Of a stretch of 64,000 nucleotides of DNA, positions 35,017 to 44,231 are shown piece after piece. This DNA is from Lachnospiraceae bacterium (GTDB lineage: Bacteria > Bacillota > Clostridia > Lachnospirales > Lachnospiraceae), in NCBI GenBank assembly GCA_017936885.1, contig JAGBEO010000029.1:26344-90343 (forward strand). The letters are read 5' to 3'. The first letter of the stretch is position 1. The number at the start of each line of letters is the position of its first letter. A program made the translations under genes and the position numbers. Under the pieces are notes generated by a model, which worked only from the letters and a program-made list of their open reading frames with translations, did no database searches and was not told the DNA's origin.

Positions 35017-35886
35017 TTATACTCTTTTCCCGCCCAGCCGGTTACTCAGCTCGGCAAACTGTTCCAATGTTAACGCCTCGCCGCGTATCATAGCGGATAA
35101 CCCCATTTCCTCCAGCGTCTCTTCTACCATCTGCCTGTTAACTCCCAGATTTCCCGCATTCGTCAAGCCGTTTGCGAGCGTCTTTCTTCTCTGGTTAAAG
35201 GATGCCCTTATAACTGCAAACAGATATGCCTCATCCTCCACATCCACCGGAGGTTTCTCATAACGTGTCAGACGGATAACCGTACTGTCCACATTAGGCC
35301 TTGGCATAAAACAGGATGCCGGTACCCTTGCTATGATCTCAGGTTTTGCATAATACTGTACCGCAAGAGAAAGTGCACCGTATTCTTTCGTACCCGGCCC
35401 CACCTGCATTCTGTCTGCCATTTCCTTCTGTACCATAATGGTTACACTCTGCAACGGCACATGACTCTCAAAAAGCGCCATGATAATAGGTGTCGTAATA
35501 TAATATGGTAAATTCGCCACCACTTTGACAGGCCTTCCGCCGTTATGTTCCTGCACGATCCGGTTGATATCCACTTTCAGAATATCTTCATTCATAATCG
35601 TTACATTAGGATATGTCGACAGTGTCTCTTCCAGAATAGGAATCAGATTCTTATCGATTTCCACCGCCACCACTTCTCCGGCTTCTTCTGCCAGATACTG
35701 TGTCATCGTGCCGATACCGGGACCGATTTCTAACACGCAGTCCTCTTTGGTAAGCTTTGCCGATTCAATGATTTTATCAAGGATATTGCTGTCAATCAGG
35801 AAATTCTGCCCGAATTTTTTCTGAAAATTGAATTGGTGCTTCCGTACGATCTCTGCCGTATTCTTTAAATTTCCTAAGTCTGCCAT
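35017..35886 (-). CDS. rsmA: 16S rRNA dimethyladenosine transferase RsmA/KsgA
   Basis: The 289-residue protein has the AdoMet motifs FGQNFLID, VLEIGPGIGTMTQYLA and the catalytic VANLPYYITTPI, followed by the FMPRPNVDSTVIRL block. It dimethylates two adenines in the 3' terminal hairpin of 16S rRNA late in small-subunit assembly. Length and order are standard. Macrolide-resistance Erm enzymes share the fold, but the motifs and length here are of the housekeeping type. It lies 62 bases downstream of tatD in the usual Firmicutes order. Confidence 0.95.
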   Translation of the reverse strand: MADLGNLKNTAEIVRKHQFNFQKKFGQNFLIDSNILDKIIESAKLTKEDCVLEIGPGIGTMTQYLAEEAGEVVAVEIDKNLIPILEETLSTYPNVTIMNEDILKVDINRIVQEHNGGRPVKVVANLPYYITTPIIMALFESHVPLQSVTIMVQKEMADRMQVGPGTKEYGALSLAVQYYAKPEIIARVPASCFMPRPNVDSTVIRLTRYEKPPVDVEDEAYLFAVIRASFNQRRKTLANGLTNAGNLGVNRQMVEETLEEMGLSAMIRGEALTLEQFAELSNRLGGKRV

Positions 35887-35948
35887 GCTGAGACCTTCTT
35901 TCTAAACTGCTATGCACCAGAACCGAGGTACATTTGCCTTTACATTAT

Positions 35949-36752
35949 TTACAATATTGCAATATTACGATCATGACTGTGCTGGCGCTGCAAGCGAAAT
36001 AAATTTCTGGCGTTTTTCTCAGTGATCTCCACGACCTCATCATAAGATATACCCTTAATCTGCGCGACCGCCTCTGCCACATAAGGCAGATTCAAAGAGG
36101 AATTGCGCCTTCCGCGATTAGGCTCCGGTGCAAGATAAGGGCTGTCTGTTTCCAACAGAATCTTTTCCATCGGAATATATTCCACCGCTTCTTTTAACTT
36201 CCTGGCATTCTGAAAAGTAACCACACCGCCGATTCCAAAATAATAGTCCATATTCAGGTATTCCCGCGCCGTCTCTTTCGTATAGGAATAGCAGTGTATG
36301 ACACCGCCGATTTCTTCCGCATGGAGCGCCTGCATTATGTCAAGCGTATCCTTCGCCGCCTCCCGGGAATGAATGATCACCGGAAGCTTCACTTCCCGCG
36401 CCATTTGAAGCTGTCTCTCAAACCACACTTTCTGTACAGCAGGCTCCGGTTCGGGCCAATGGTAATCCAGACCAATCTCGCCCACTGCAACTGTCTTACT
36501 TAAATCACACCGACTGCGAAGCCATTCAAAATTTTCTTCATTTAATTCTCCTGTTTCGCTGGGATGGACACCTATAGCTCCATAGATAAAGGAGTATTTC
36601 TCCATCAACTCTGCCGTAGTCTTACAACTGTCCAGGCTTGCCCCAACGTTGATCACCGTTCCTATCCCGTGCTCCTTAAGGGATACCAGCAGTTCATCTC
36701 TATCCTCATCAAAAGCTTCATCATCGTAATGTGCATGACTTTCAAAAATCAT
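35949..36752 (-). CDS. tatD: TatD-family metal-dependent hydrolase
   Basis: The 267-residue protein has the TatD motifs: FESHAHYDDEAFDEDRD at the start (His-x-His, although the common Asp-Thr-His-Cys-His is changed to Glu-Ser-His-Ala-His), VGEIGLDYHW, VIIHSREAAKDT and LLETDSPYLAPEP. TatD proteins are 3'-5' exonucleases and proofread D-aminoacyl-tRNA in some bacteria. ATG 36752, six bases after GGAG, is preferred over ATG 36764. It stands upstream of rsmA, as in Bacillus. Confidence 0.9.
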   Translation of the reverse strand: MIFESHAHYDDEAFDEDRDELLVSLKEHGIGTVINVGASLDSCKTTAELMEKYSFIYGAIGVHPSETGELNEENFEWLRSRCDLSKTVAVGEIGLDYHWPEPEPAVQKVWFERQLQMAREVKLPVIIHSREAAKDTLDIMQALHAEEIGGVIHCYSYTKETAREYLNMDYYFGIGGVVTFQNARKLKEAVEYIPMEKILLETDSPYLAPEPNRGRRNSSLNLPYVAEAVAQIKGISYDEVVEITEKNARNLFRLQRQHSHDRNIAIL

Positions 36753-36875
36753 ATTTCTCTCCATTTCAACAGATAAATCCCAAGTTGTGAATACTGTATC
36801 ATTTCATTATTATTATTTCAAGTGCAACAGGAAAATTATAAATTCCAATAAAAATATTTTTTTTGAAAAAAATAC

Positions 36876-36904
36876 TTGCAATGAACGAAACAATATACTA
36901 TAAT
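36876..36904 (+). promoter_or_regulatory. Promoter of tRNA-Lys
   Basis: TTGCAA (36876-36881) and TATAAT (36899-36904) are spaced by 17 bases, and the tRNA begins 47 bases after the -10. The match to the sigma-A consensus is strong. Confidence 0.8.
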
Positions 36905-36951
36905 AACACTTGCGTGTTGAGCAAACCGCATTTCTTTGAATGACAGGACAT

Positions 36952-37024
36952 GCACCGCTAGCTCAGTTGGTAGAGCACCTGACTCTTAATCAGGGTGTCC
37001 AGGGTTCGAGCCCCTGGCGGTGCA
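36952..37024 (+). tRNA. tRNA-Lys (anticodon CUU)
   Basis: The 73-base cloverleaf has acceptor arms GCACCGC (36952-36958) and GCGGTGC (37017-37023), discriminator A, a D arm with GCTCAGTTGGTAGAGC, an anticodon stem CCTGA/TCAGG with loop CTCTTAA, and a T arm with GGTTCGAGCC. The anticodon CTT reads AAG (Lys). CCA is not encoded. Confidence 0.97.
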
Positions 37025-37032
37025 CTTTTAAA

Positions 37033-37078
37033 GGACTGATTTTGAGGACTTAGGAGCCTTGGGGTCGGTTCTTTTTTT
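37033..37078 (+). terminator. Terminator after tRNA-Lys
   Basis: GGACTGA (37033-37039) pairs with TCGGTTC (37065-37071), allowing G-U pairs, and seven T follow at 37072-37078. Confidence 0.65.
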
Positions 37079-37115
37079 GTATAGTTTATCATAGTTTTTT
37101 AAGCGAGGTTATCAC

Positions 37116-37892
37116 ATGAAAATTACATGGTTTGGCACAGCATCACTACTGATTGAATCCGAAGAAGACAGAATTTTGATCGATCCTTTTCTGACCTTAA
37201 AAGGCGCTGAGAATCATCCTTCCTTATTATCTTATATAAAAGAGGATTCGATTCTGATCACACACGGACACTTTGATCATTTATCCAGCGTCCCTAAAAT
37301 TATGGCAAATTCCGATGCCACCGTATACTGCTCTGCATCTTCTGCGCGCATTTTAGCAAAAAGAGGCGTAGATGGTGATCAGGTCGTTATCATCCATCCG
37401 GAAGACAATCTTATTTTCGGTTCCATTAAGGTAAAAGTATTACGGGGAAGGCATATTAAATTCGACAAGAAACTGTTTCAAAAAACGCTGCTTAGGCCGC
37501 GCACTCTTCGCTATTTATCCAATTTATTGTACTTAGGATGGAATTACCACAGATATCAGCGGCATCAGGAAACATTAACCTATCAAATAGAAGCGGAAGG
37601 CAAAGTCATACTCGTGCTGGGAAGTCCGGAACTGGATTCTTTAATAGAATATCCTAAATATGTAGATATGCTGGTACTTCCCTATCAGGGTTCATCTACC
37701 CAGATAACACAGACACTTTCCATCATACAGGCAATTGAACCGCGTACCATCTTGTTAGACCATTTTGATGACGCGTTTCCGCCGGTCTCTGTACAAATGG
37801 ATACAAAACCCTTAAAGAAACTGTTAGACGGCTGGTTCCCTGATCTGCCGGTAGTGAAACCGACAGCAGGGAAAGCTGTAACTTTATTGTAG
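37116..37892 (+). CDS. Metallo-beta-lactamase-fold hydrolase (UlaG-like)
   Basis: The 258-residue protein begins MKITWFGTASLLIES and has LITHGHFDHLSSV, the metal-binding HxHxDH motif of the MBL fold, near residues 49-55. Later metal ligands include Asp at LLDHFDD. UlaG-like members act on lactones, phosphodiesters or unknown small molecules. The substrate cannot be read here. It is a single gene after the tRNA and converges with an MFS gene. Confidence 0.85.
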   Translation: MKITWFGTASLLIESEEDRILIDPFLTLKGAENHPSLLSYIKEDSILITHGHFDHLSSVPKIMANSDATVYCSASSARILAKRGVDGDQVVIIHPEDNLIFGSIKVKVLRGRHIKFDKKLFQKTLLRPRTLRYLSNLLYLGWNYHRYQRHQETLTYQIEAEGKVILVLGSPELDSLIEYPKYVDMLVLPYQGSSTQITQTLSIIQAIEPRTILLDHFDDAFPPVSVQMDTKPLKKLLDGWFPDLPVVKPTAGKAVTLL

Positions 37893-37899
37893 GGTATCG

Positions 37900-39081
37900 C
37901 TAGCGGTTCTTGAGAAGCTTACACATATAAATTCCCGCCAGCAACAGAACAGGGAATACCATTCCCGCCAGTATACCCATCTTTAGGTTATCATTCACAG
38001 CACCGGATACCATACCGACTACCGTCGGCCCTCCGGAGCATCCCACGTCTCCGGCAAGAGCAAGCAGAGCAAACATCGCTGTTCCGCCGCGGGGCAGGGA
38101 TGCTGTCGCTTTGCTGAAAGAACCGGGCCACATGATACCCACGGATAACCCGCACAGTGCACATCCCGCAAAGCCGATCACCGGATTGGGCACCAAAGAT
38201 ATACACAGATAAGAAACAATACACAGAAGACTGCTGCCTGTCATAAATTTATCTAAATCGATCTTATCACCATATTTTCCATAAAAGGCTCTGGCACTTC
38301 CCATTAAAACAGCAAACAGCATCGGTCCTGCCAAATCTCCCATGGTCTTGCTCACGCCAAGTCCCGATTCCGCGAACGTGGATGCCCACTGGCTTACCGC
38401 CTGTTCACTGGCTCCCGCGCATACCATCATAAGCATAAGAACCCAGAAAATTTTCTTCCTGCACAGTTCCCCTATAGTCATGCCCGTCTCCCCCTCTTCG
38501 ATCAAGGAAGCAATCGGTACTCTCGTAAACACTATCATATTGACGAACGGTACAATGGCCCATATCAGTGCCATAATCTTCCAGTTTTCAATCCCAAACA
38601 GCTTAAAGAATATAGTAGAAATCAGAACCACTGCCACATGACCCCAGCAATAAAACGAATGAAGCATACTCATCGCTTTCTCTTTGTTCTTGGTAGGACA
38701 TGCCTCCACAACCGGACTGACCAACACCTCTAACAATCCGCCTCCTACCGCATATACGGTAACGGCGATTAAGAGTCCCACAAAAGCATTGCCACACGCA
38801 TCCGGCAGTGTTGTCAGAAGCACAAATCCCACGGCCGCACAGATATGGGCTATGATCATGGATGCACGGTATCCTATCTTATCCACAAAAGTAACCGACA
38901 GCAGATCTACCAGAAGCTGCAGACCAAAGTTAAAGGTAATCAACAGCGTAATCTGAGTCATCGGAATGCCGTAAGTGCTGTGAAATGTCAGAAACAACAA
39001 CGGTACAAAATTGTTTACAATCGCCTGTACAACATATCCTGTAAAACAGGCTATTAAAGTCTTATTATATCCTTGTTCCAT
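37900..39081 (-). CDS. Major facilitator superfamily transporter
   Basis: The 393-residue protein has 12 predicted membrane helices. The half of the protein before the cytoplasmic loop shows FVDKIGYRASMIIAH, the conserved motif between helices 2 and 3. The family resembles the FucP/sugar-type or related MFS in Clostridia; the substrate is unknown. ATG 39081 has a GGAGG site at good distance and is preferred over GTG 39084. It has a gap of 160 bases upstream, where AT-rich sequence may hold its promoter. Confidence 0.85.
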   Translation of the reverse strand: MEQGYNKTLIACFTGYVVQAIVNNFVPLLFLTFHSTYGIPMTQITLLITFNFGLQLLVDLLSVTFVDKIGYRASMIIAHICAAVGFVLLTTLPDACGNAFVGLLIAVTVYAVGGGLLEVLVSPVVEACPTKNKEKAMSMLHSFYCWGHVAVVLISTIFFKLFGIENWKIMALIWAIVPFVNMIVFTRVPIASLIEEGETGMTIGELCRKKIFWVLMLMMVCAGASEQAVSQWASTFAESGLGVSKTMGDLAGPMLFAVLMGSARAFYGKYGDKIDLDKFMTGSSLLCIVSYLCISLVPNPVIGFAGCALCGLSVGIMWPGSFSKATASLPRGGTAMFALLALAGDVGCSGGPTVVGMVSGAVNDNLKMGILAGMVFPVLLLAGIYMCKLLKNR

Positions 39082-39245
39082 CACACAATATCCTCCATTG
39101 GTTTATAATGGTAAATTTTATCATGTCTGCCTGTTTGTTCCTACGGCTTTTTTTGACTCGTTTATAGGTTGATATTGACTTTTTATCGTTTTTCCTGTTT
39201 CTTTTAATTATCGAAATATGGGTTATGTTCTTAACCCGGCAATTT

Positions 39246-40091
39246 TTAAAAAGTAACACCCAGCAGTTCCGTCAGAACGCCTGCGGCAACACCGATCGCA
39301 TAGACCAGTGCAATAATACGCAGATTCTCTTTTCGGTCGTCATTGACTCTTAAAAGTACCAGAATACCAACGCCGCTGCCTGCAAGCAGTCCTGCAATCA
39401 TTGCTCCGGCACTTAACACGCCTTTCAGATACAACTGTGTGATAGTCACAGATGCGGCACAGTTCGGGATCAAACCTACAAGCCCTGCAATCAATTCTCC
39501 GATTACCGGTCTGTTCAGTATCAGATTACCGAGTACCTCTTCCCCAATTAACGCGATAACCAGATTCAGTACCAGGGAAATAATGAGAATATACAGATAA
39601 ATCTCAATGGTGTGATGAAGTGCAGACTTCCAGATACCCTTCTCGCAATGGCAGTGATGCTGTTCACAGAGGTGTTCTATCTGTAAATTTTTCTCCTGTC
39701 TGCGGAATATAAAGTCGATCACAAATCCCGCAATCATTCCTATCATCACTTTTAATATAAGGATCTTCGCAATCATCGTAAATCCCGCATTCTCAGATAT
39801 CATGATAGGAAGCATTTCATCCGATGTAGACAGATAAATCGCTATTAACGTGCCCATTGTGATAATTCTGCCCGCATATAAATTGGAAGCAGCGGCAGAA
39901 AATCCACATTGCGGAAAAACACCTAATATACTTCCTATTACCGGCCCGCCTTTACCGGATTTACGAATTGCTTCCTGCATCTTTGCCCCCGCTTTGTGCT
40001 CTAAATATTCCATTGCAAGATAGGTAAAAAACAGAAACGGCAAAAGCTTCACGCTGTCTGTTAAGCTGTCTAATATTATATCTAAAATCAT
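39246..40091 (-). CDS. 10TM heavy-metal exporter-like permease (ArsP_2 type)
   Basis: About 281 residues with roughly ten hydrophobic spans. The motif PQCGFSAAASNLYAGRIITMGTL near 50-72 and a second half with LIPNCAASVTITQLYLKGVLSAGAMIAGLLAGSGVG show the internal duplication typical of the PF11449 family. A loop between the halves is rich in His and Cys (EQHHCHCEKG), fitting metal handling; the ion may be arsenic, manganese or another metal. ATG 40091 is chosen because the longer frame from 40316 would overlap the divergent comFB gene and has no ribosome site. Confidence 0.82.
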   Translation of the reverse strand: MILDIILDSLTDSVKLLPFLFFTYLAMEYLEHKAGAKMQEAIRKSGKGGPVIGSILGVFPQCGFSAAASNLYAGRIITMGTLIAIYLSTSDEMLPIMISENAGFTMIAKILILKVMIGMIAGFVIDFIFRRQEKNLQIEHLCEQHHCHCEKGIWKSALHHTIEIYLYILIISLVLNLVIALIGEEVLGNLILNRPVIGELIAGLVGLIPNCAASVTITQLYLKGVLSAGAMIAGLLAGSGVGILVLLRVNDDRKENLRIIALVYAIGVAAGVLTELLGVTF

Positions 40092-40296
40092 TCTCTTCCA
40101 CTTCTTTCTACCGCTAATCAATCCTGCCGGCATACTTAAAATGTGCTCTTTTTGCGGTATTACTAGAATAACTTGTCTGTATGGAAAATGCAAGTACGCT
40201 TTCATTTTTCTAAAAAACCGTTGCTTATTTTGCCAAAATGTACTAACATGGAATGTGTATACTTTTGTCAATATGTGACAAATCAGGAGGGTTCTT

Positions 40297-40569
40297 ATGG
40301 AAGGATTAAAAAACATTATGGAGGAAGCCGTAGAATATCAATTAAAAAAGCTATTGCCTACCATGCCCGATATATGCTCTTGTGAAAATTGTAAATTGGA
40401 CATGGCAACTTATGCATTAAACAGGCTTTCACCGCAATATGTACGGACGGATACCGGTGCGCTTTTTCAGAAATTGAACAATTCCTCACCTCAGGCAGAG
40501 GTAGAGATTTTGACCACTGTTATATCAGCGATTAACACAATCGGCGCACATCCGCATCATGATAAGTAA
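40297..40569 (+). CDS. ComFB-family protein
   Basis: The 90-residue product has CSCENCKLDMATYALNRLSPQYV, the Cys-x-Cys-x-x-Cys block and following helix of late competence protein ComFB. Bacillus ComFB is of unknown mechanism; cyanobacterial members bind cyclic di-nucleotides. A strong AGGAGGG site lies before ATG 40297. It is divergent from the metal exporter and followed by a terminator. No other competence gene was seen nearby. Confidence 0.85.
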   Translation: MEGLKNIMEEAVEYQLKKLLPTMPDICSCENCKLDMATYALNRLSPQYVRTDTGALFQKLNNSSPQAEVEILTTVISAINTIGAHPHHDK

Positions 40570-40596
40570 TTATGCAGACATTTCTCTGTGGATAAC

Positions 40597-40643
40597 AAAG
40601 AGCAGCGCGCATATCACAATGCGTACTGCTCTTTCCCTTTTTA
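40597..40643. terminator. Bidirectional terminator between comFB and the anti-sigma-like gene
   Basis: AAAGAGCAG (40597-40605) pairs with CTGCTCTTT (40626-40634), with an inner CGCAT/ATGCG pairing. A T-rich stretch follows at 40638-40643 on the plus strand. Confidence 0.8.
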
Positions 40644-41918
40644 TTGGTGGATGAGTTCCACCGTCACTTTCTCTCCTCTGTATTCAGAAAGATCTTGCGC
40701 TATATATTCTGCTTCCTGTTCTATACGCTCTTCCCACCTGTCTGCGGAAGTGCTGTTATAATTTATTACTGTTCCATCCCAGTGGTATGTTAACACATAT
40801 GCAGTTTGATCCGACTTATAAAAAACAACGTAGACGAATGTTCCGACTTCCTCACCGTTATATACTCTGTAACAAGTATCAACCTTATCATAAGACTCTG
40901 TGATACCGATTCTGTTCTCCAGAAAATCCACTGCCTGCTCTTTGATTGCAGATGCTCTGGCAGATGCTTCGCTTACAGAAGGCTCCGCCTGTTCTCTCGT
41001 ATCCCATTCTGCGTCACTATAACTGAACTCCGACAAATCTCCGTTGCCCGCATCAATCCAGAAATAATAATACTGATGGCTCCCATTATTACTCCAATTA
41101 ACACCATAATTGGATTTTTCGCGTGACAGAGTCCCTGCATTCATGCTCTCTTCATAATAATGATTCAACTCCATGCCGCTGCCGTCCAGCCCATACATCT
41201 GCTGCAAATATTCCGTTGCAATTCTGATTGCCTCCTGCTCTGTAATGCCGCCCTCTGACACTACCTGAGCAATCTGCTCTTCCTTTTCTGCTTTCTCAGC
41301 CGCAATTTCCTCAGCATTTTCTTCTTCGTAACGCTGCCGCAGTGCATAATTTCTCTTTTCCTCAAAATCTATCATCTGCAGAATTTCCTCATCGGTCAGC
41401 TCCCTGTCTGCCGGAAGATAGAAAGCGCTGTTTGTCTTCAGATAACAAAACTCCTGCTGTTTGGCCTCTTCCTCGGTATCTACCTGCACAAGTTCCCCTT
41501 CCGGAAAAGTACCTTTCCTATATGCCTCGTACAGCTCTCCCCTGCGTTCCTTCTCTCCTTCTGTATATTCTCTGGAGTAACCGTCCGCTTCCACTGCCTG
41601 GTGATCCGTCTGCTCCACAATGGCTGTAACTTCCTCCTGGGGTATCTCCTCCATACGCTCTGCCACAAGAGAATTGACAAGCGCACGCACCGGAACGCTT
41701 ATACCGGCAAGTGCAACGCCTACTATAAGAATGGCCGCCGCCACTTTGCCAAATCGATGATAACCTTGTGCATTTCTATGATTATGACCCTTTTGCCGTG
41801 GTGTACGTTTTACTCCGTTCTCTCCATATCTTTCGGTTAATTCTTCTATGATCTTCTGCTGCAGATCTTCATCCATATGTATTTGTTCTACAGATAATTT
41901 CAAATCTGATAGTTTCAT
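40641..41918 (-). CDS. Membrane-anchored anti-sigma-like protein
   Basis: The 425-residue protein has a short cytoplasmic N-terminus (about 1-55), one membrane span (VAAAILIVGVALAGISVPV, about 62-80) and a large exterior part rich in Glu, with PepSY-like segments (TEQEAIRIATEYLQ). It follows an ECF sigma gene, the usual place for the anti-sigma factor. The cytoplasmic part is short and lacks a ZAS zinc motif, so regulation would be of the RsgI/DUF4179 style. ATG 41918 with GGAGG is preferred over the track start 63 bases upstream. The regulon is unknown. Confidence 0.75.
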   Translation of the reverse strand: MKLSDLKLSVEQIHMDEDLQQKIIEELTERYGENGVKRTPRQKGHNHRNAQGYHRFGKVAAAILIVGVALAGISVPVRALVNSLVAERMEEIPQEEVTAIVEQTDHQAVEADGYSREYTEGEKERRGELYEAYRKGTFPEGELVQVDTEEEAKQQEFCYLKTNSAFYLPADRELTDEEILQMIDFEEKRNYALRQRYEEENAEEIAAEKAEKEEQIAQVVSEGGITEQEAIRIATEYLQQMYGLDGSGMELNHYYEESMNAGTLSREKSNYGVNWSNNGSHQYYYFWIDAGNGDLSEFSYSDAEWDTREQAEPSVSEASARASAIKEQAVDFLENRIGITESYDKVDTCYRVYNGEEVGTFVYVVFYKSDQTAYVLTYHWDGTVINYNSTSADRWEERIEQEAEYIAQDLSEYRGEKVTVELIHQ

Positions 41919-42054
41919 AAATATCCTCCATTCTGAAATGTTATAATTGCTGCAAAGCATCATTTTCATTACAGTACACACCCCATGTCAGTTCCCACTA
42001 GGATTTCAGTAAATTTGGTGTAAACTGCAACAACTGATGCGGTCTGAACAATAG

Positions 42055-42507
42055 CTAATTTTCTAACCTCAACTTCAACATCTTTCTGCCACGTTGTAAT
42101 CTTTTCTTCACGGCATTAGATGATATTCCCAACATTTCTGACACTTCTGTTAATTTATAACCTTCTATGTAATGCAGATACACTACACTTTTGATGGAAG
42201 GCGGCAGTTTGATCAATTCGGTTAAAACCTCATTATAATCCGGCGCCTCATAACTTGCCGTGATTTTCTCAAGATCCACTTTAGGATGTCTCAACCGCAA
42301 CCTCTGCATATCACGGCAGCGGTTTGTGGCGACCGTGATCAGCCAAGCCTTCTCATGCTCTTTATCTGTAAACTTTTTATTCTGTTCAAGATATCTGCAG
42401 AAAGTATCCTGCACCGCATCCTGTGCATCCGCTTCATTGCCCAGCATCACAATACAGATCCGGTAAAGCATATTGCTGTGTGTACGCACAATTTCTTCTA
42501 TAGTCAT
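42055..42507 (-). CDS. ECF-type RNA polymerase sigma factor
   Basis: The 150-residue protein has sigma region 2 (YRICIVMLGNEADAQDAVQD and FTDKEHEKAWLITVATNRCRD) and region 4 (LPPSIKSVVYLHYIEGYKL, LTEVSEMLGISSNAVKKRL, a helix-turn-helix). It directs polymerase to a small regulon in response to envelope or ion stress. It lies 136 bases before the anti-sigma-like gene. AGAGGAG precedes ATG 42507. The stimulus is unknown. Confidence 0.92.
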   Translation of the reverse strand: MTIEEIVRTHSNMLYRICIVMLGNEADAQDAVQDTFCRYLEQNKKFTDKEHEKAWLITVATNRCRDMQRLRLRHPKVDLEKITASYEAPDYNEVLTELIKLPPSIKSVVYLHYIEGYKLTEVSEMLGISSNAVKKRLQRGRKMLKLRLEN

Positions 42508-42721
42508 TGATCCACTCCTCTCCCATTTACATTATATCCGTCATGACATGATAATCTGTTTTTCAAGCTTTCTCTGTTGAAATTCTTTCACTAATAACAC
42601 GTTTTGAGACTGAAAAAGGTGTCCTGTTAATTTACTTTTTTATTGCATTAAAATGCAAATTGCCCTGCATTTTTCTATAATATCCTCTTATTCTCCATAC
42701 ATTAGCATACTTTATCTCAAC

Positions 42722-42753
42722 AAAAAAAGGCAGAAAGTTTACGCTTCCTGCCT
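42722..42753 (-). terminator. Terminator of carD
   Basis: AGGCAGAAAG (42728-42737) and CTTCCTGCCT (42744-42753) pair with one mismatch; the A-run at 42722-42728 is the minus-strand T-run. Confidence 0.8.
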
Positions 42754-42768
42754 TCGCATCATTTTCTT

Positions 42769-43284
42769 TTACACAACACTGTTCTGTTTGTCAACTGCCT
42801 CAGTAATGTATTCTTCCACCTTCTCCTTCGGAATGGAAAGTGCAAGTGACATCTCGCTGTAAAGAAGTTCCTCTGCCTTACGCAAATACTGCTCATCGGA
42901 AGACAGCACTTTCTTCCCTTCCTTCAGGCGGTTTTGCTTGCGAAGATACAGCGTTTTAATAATCTGTACCAGACTCTGGCAGTCATAAGTGCGGATTGCT
43001 TCCTTATACATCTGCTCCCTGCGTTTTTCTTCCTGAATCCAAACGGTGTCAATCATGGTAATGCGATCAATCAATCCTTCTGCCTCTTCCTTATTCATGA
43101 TCTTTCGCATGATGACCTTATCATTATCCACCGGCGTATAGATTGTACTGCTCTTCTCAAAAACCGGCTCCAACACATAGTACTTTCTTTTCTTATCCAA
43201 TCGGTCGATCGGATTTCCCACAATGTCAACAACGCGGCAGACACCGTGTCCACCGCACATAATTAATTCGCCCTTCTCAAACAT
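42769..43284 (-). CDS. CarD-family transcriptional regulator
   Basis: The 171-residue protein has the CarD/TRCF interaction domain at the N-terminus (FEKGELIMCGGHGVCRV, YYVLEPVFE) and a helical C-domain. CarD-type proteins bind RNA polymerase beta and stabilise or destabilise open complexes, often at rRNA promoters. ATG 43284 with TTGGAGGAAGCT is preferred over TTG 43296. It is a single gene with a terminator behind it. Confidence 0.88.
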   Translation of the reverse strand: MFEKGELIMCGGHGVCRVVDIVGNPIDRLDKKRKYYVLEPVFEKSSTIYTPVDNDKVIMRKIMNKEEAEGLIDRITMIDTVWIQEEKRREQMYKEAIRTYDCQSLVQIIKTLYLRKQNRLKEGKKVLSSDEQYLRKAEELLYSEMSLALSIPKEKVEEYITEAVDKQNSVV

Positions 43285-43471
43285 AGCTTCCTCCAAAATT
43301 TCTAAACCAAATGATTGCCGATATATCCCTCAATATATATTAGTTTAACATCTTTTTTCTCTGGTCGTAAGCATTTTGGAGAACCCAAATTCATTTTCAG
43401 CATTTTGCCGACATGGCGCGCTTCATTTTTTGTGAAAACCTTCCAATCAAATTCTGTCTTAATCAGTCGAA

Positions 43472-44074
43472 CTATTTGGTACTGAAATGATCACAGATAA
43501 AACGCGTTTCTTTCATGGGATAAATACGAATCATAATACCTTTCAATAATCCCACAGATTCAAAATGACACACCACAAGCGTCATCTCATCTCCCGGAAA
43601 CGGCAGGAAGTCTATCCGGTCAACGTCTGCCGGTGTCTGGACAAACGTAGTCTTCGGCGGATTGATATCCACCGTTTTATGTATCATCTCTGTAAGTACG
43701 ATTGCGGATGCCCCCATCATCTGGTTCATTACCTCTGCCACACAGGACAAATGCATTTCATTCAACTCACCCTCTGCAGCCACACCGGCACCACCCATCA
43801 TAAGATCCATAATAATCTTGATGTCATTTTCCTTCATCATCAATAAATTATTGCCATCAAAATCATCTTTAAAATCTATCTGCACCGTTACGCTTCCCAT
43901 ACCAAACGCTGTCAGAATATTCTTAATATCTGCGCTGTTTACCACTTTAACCATAGGTACGTGAATCTTGATTTCCTTATTAATCAACATATTCAGGGCA
44001 GTTGCGGAATGCGCCATACAGATCTGTGACACTTCAGCCATTTTATCTTGATCCTTCGGTGTTAATGCTCCCAT
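43472..44074 (-). CDS. CheC-like phosphatase domain protein
   Basis: The 200-residue protein contains the CheC/FliY signature, with VAEVMNQMMGASAIVLTEM (Glu and Asn spaced as in CheC active sites) and a flanking Gly-rich LMMGGAGV. CheC/CheX/FliY enzymes remove phosphate from CheY-P at the motor or receptors. A first copy of the motif (AHSATALNMLIN) seems degraded. No FliN domain follows, so it is a stand-alone CheC-like protein. It sits apart from the other flagellar genes and has its own ribosome site. Confidence 0.75.
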   Translation of the reverse strand: MGALTPKDQDKMAEVSQICMAHSATALNMLINKEIKIHVPMVKVVNSADIKNILTAFGMGSVTVQIDFKDDFDGNNLLMMKENDIKIIMDLMMGGAGVAAEGELNEMHLSCVAEVMNQMMGASAIVLTEMIHKTVDINPPKTTFVQTPADVDRIDFLPFPGDEMTLVVCHFESVGLLKGIMIRIYPMKETRFICDHFSTK

Positions 44075-44231
44075 ACTATCGTTCCTTTTTGATTTCCTAT
44101 ATATCCAGTTACTCTCTACTCTTTAACTATACCTTATACGTGACACTTCACGCAATCCTTTTATGAGAAAATAATCTTACTCAAATAAAGTTCTGTTTCA
44201 GACAGAAACTCGTTCAGGCAAAGTATTCTTC

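Noticed and set aside
39065-39259. 64-codon frame in the gap before the MFS gene
   Set aside because: Highly Lys/Arg/Asn-rich translation of AT-rich DNA with no ribosome site; more likely promoter region.
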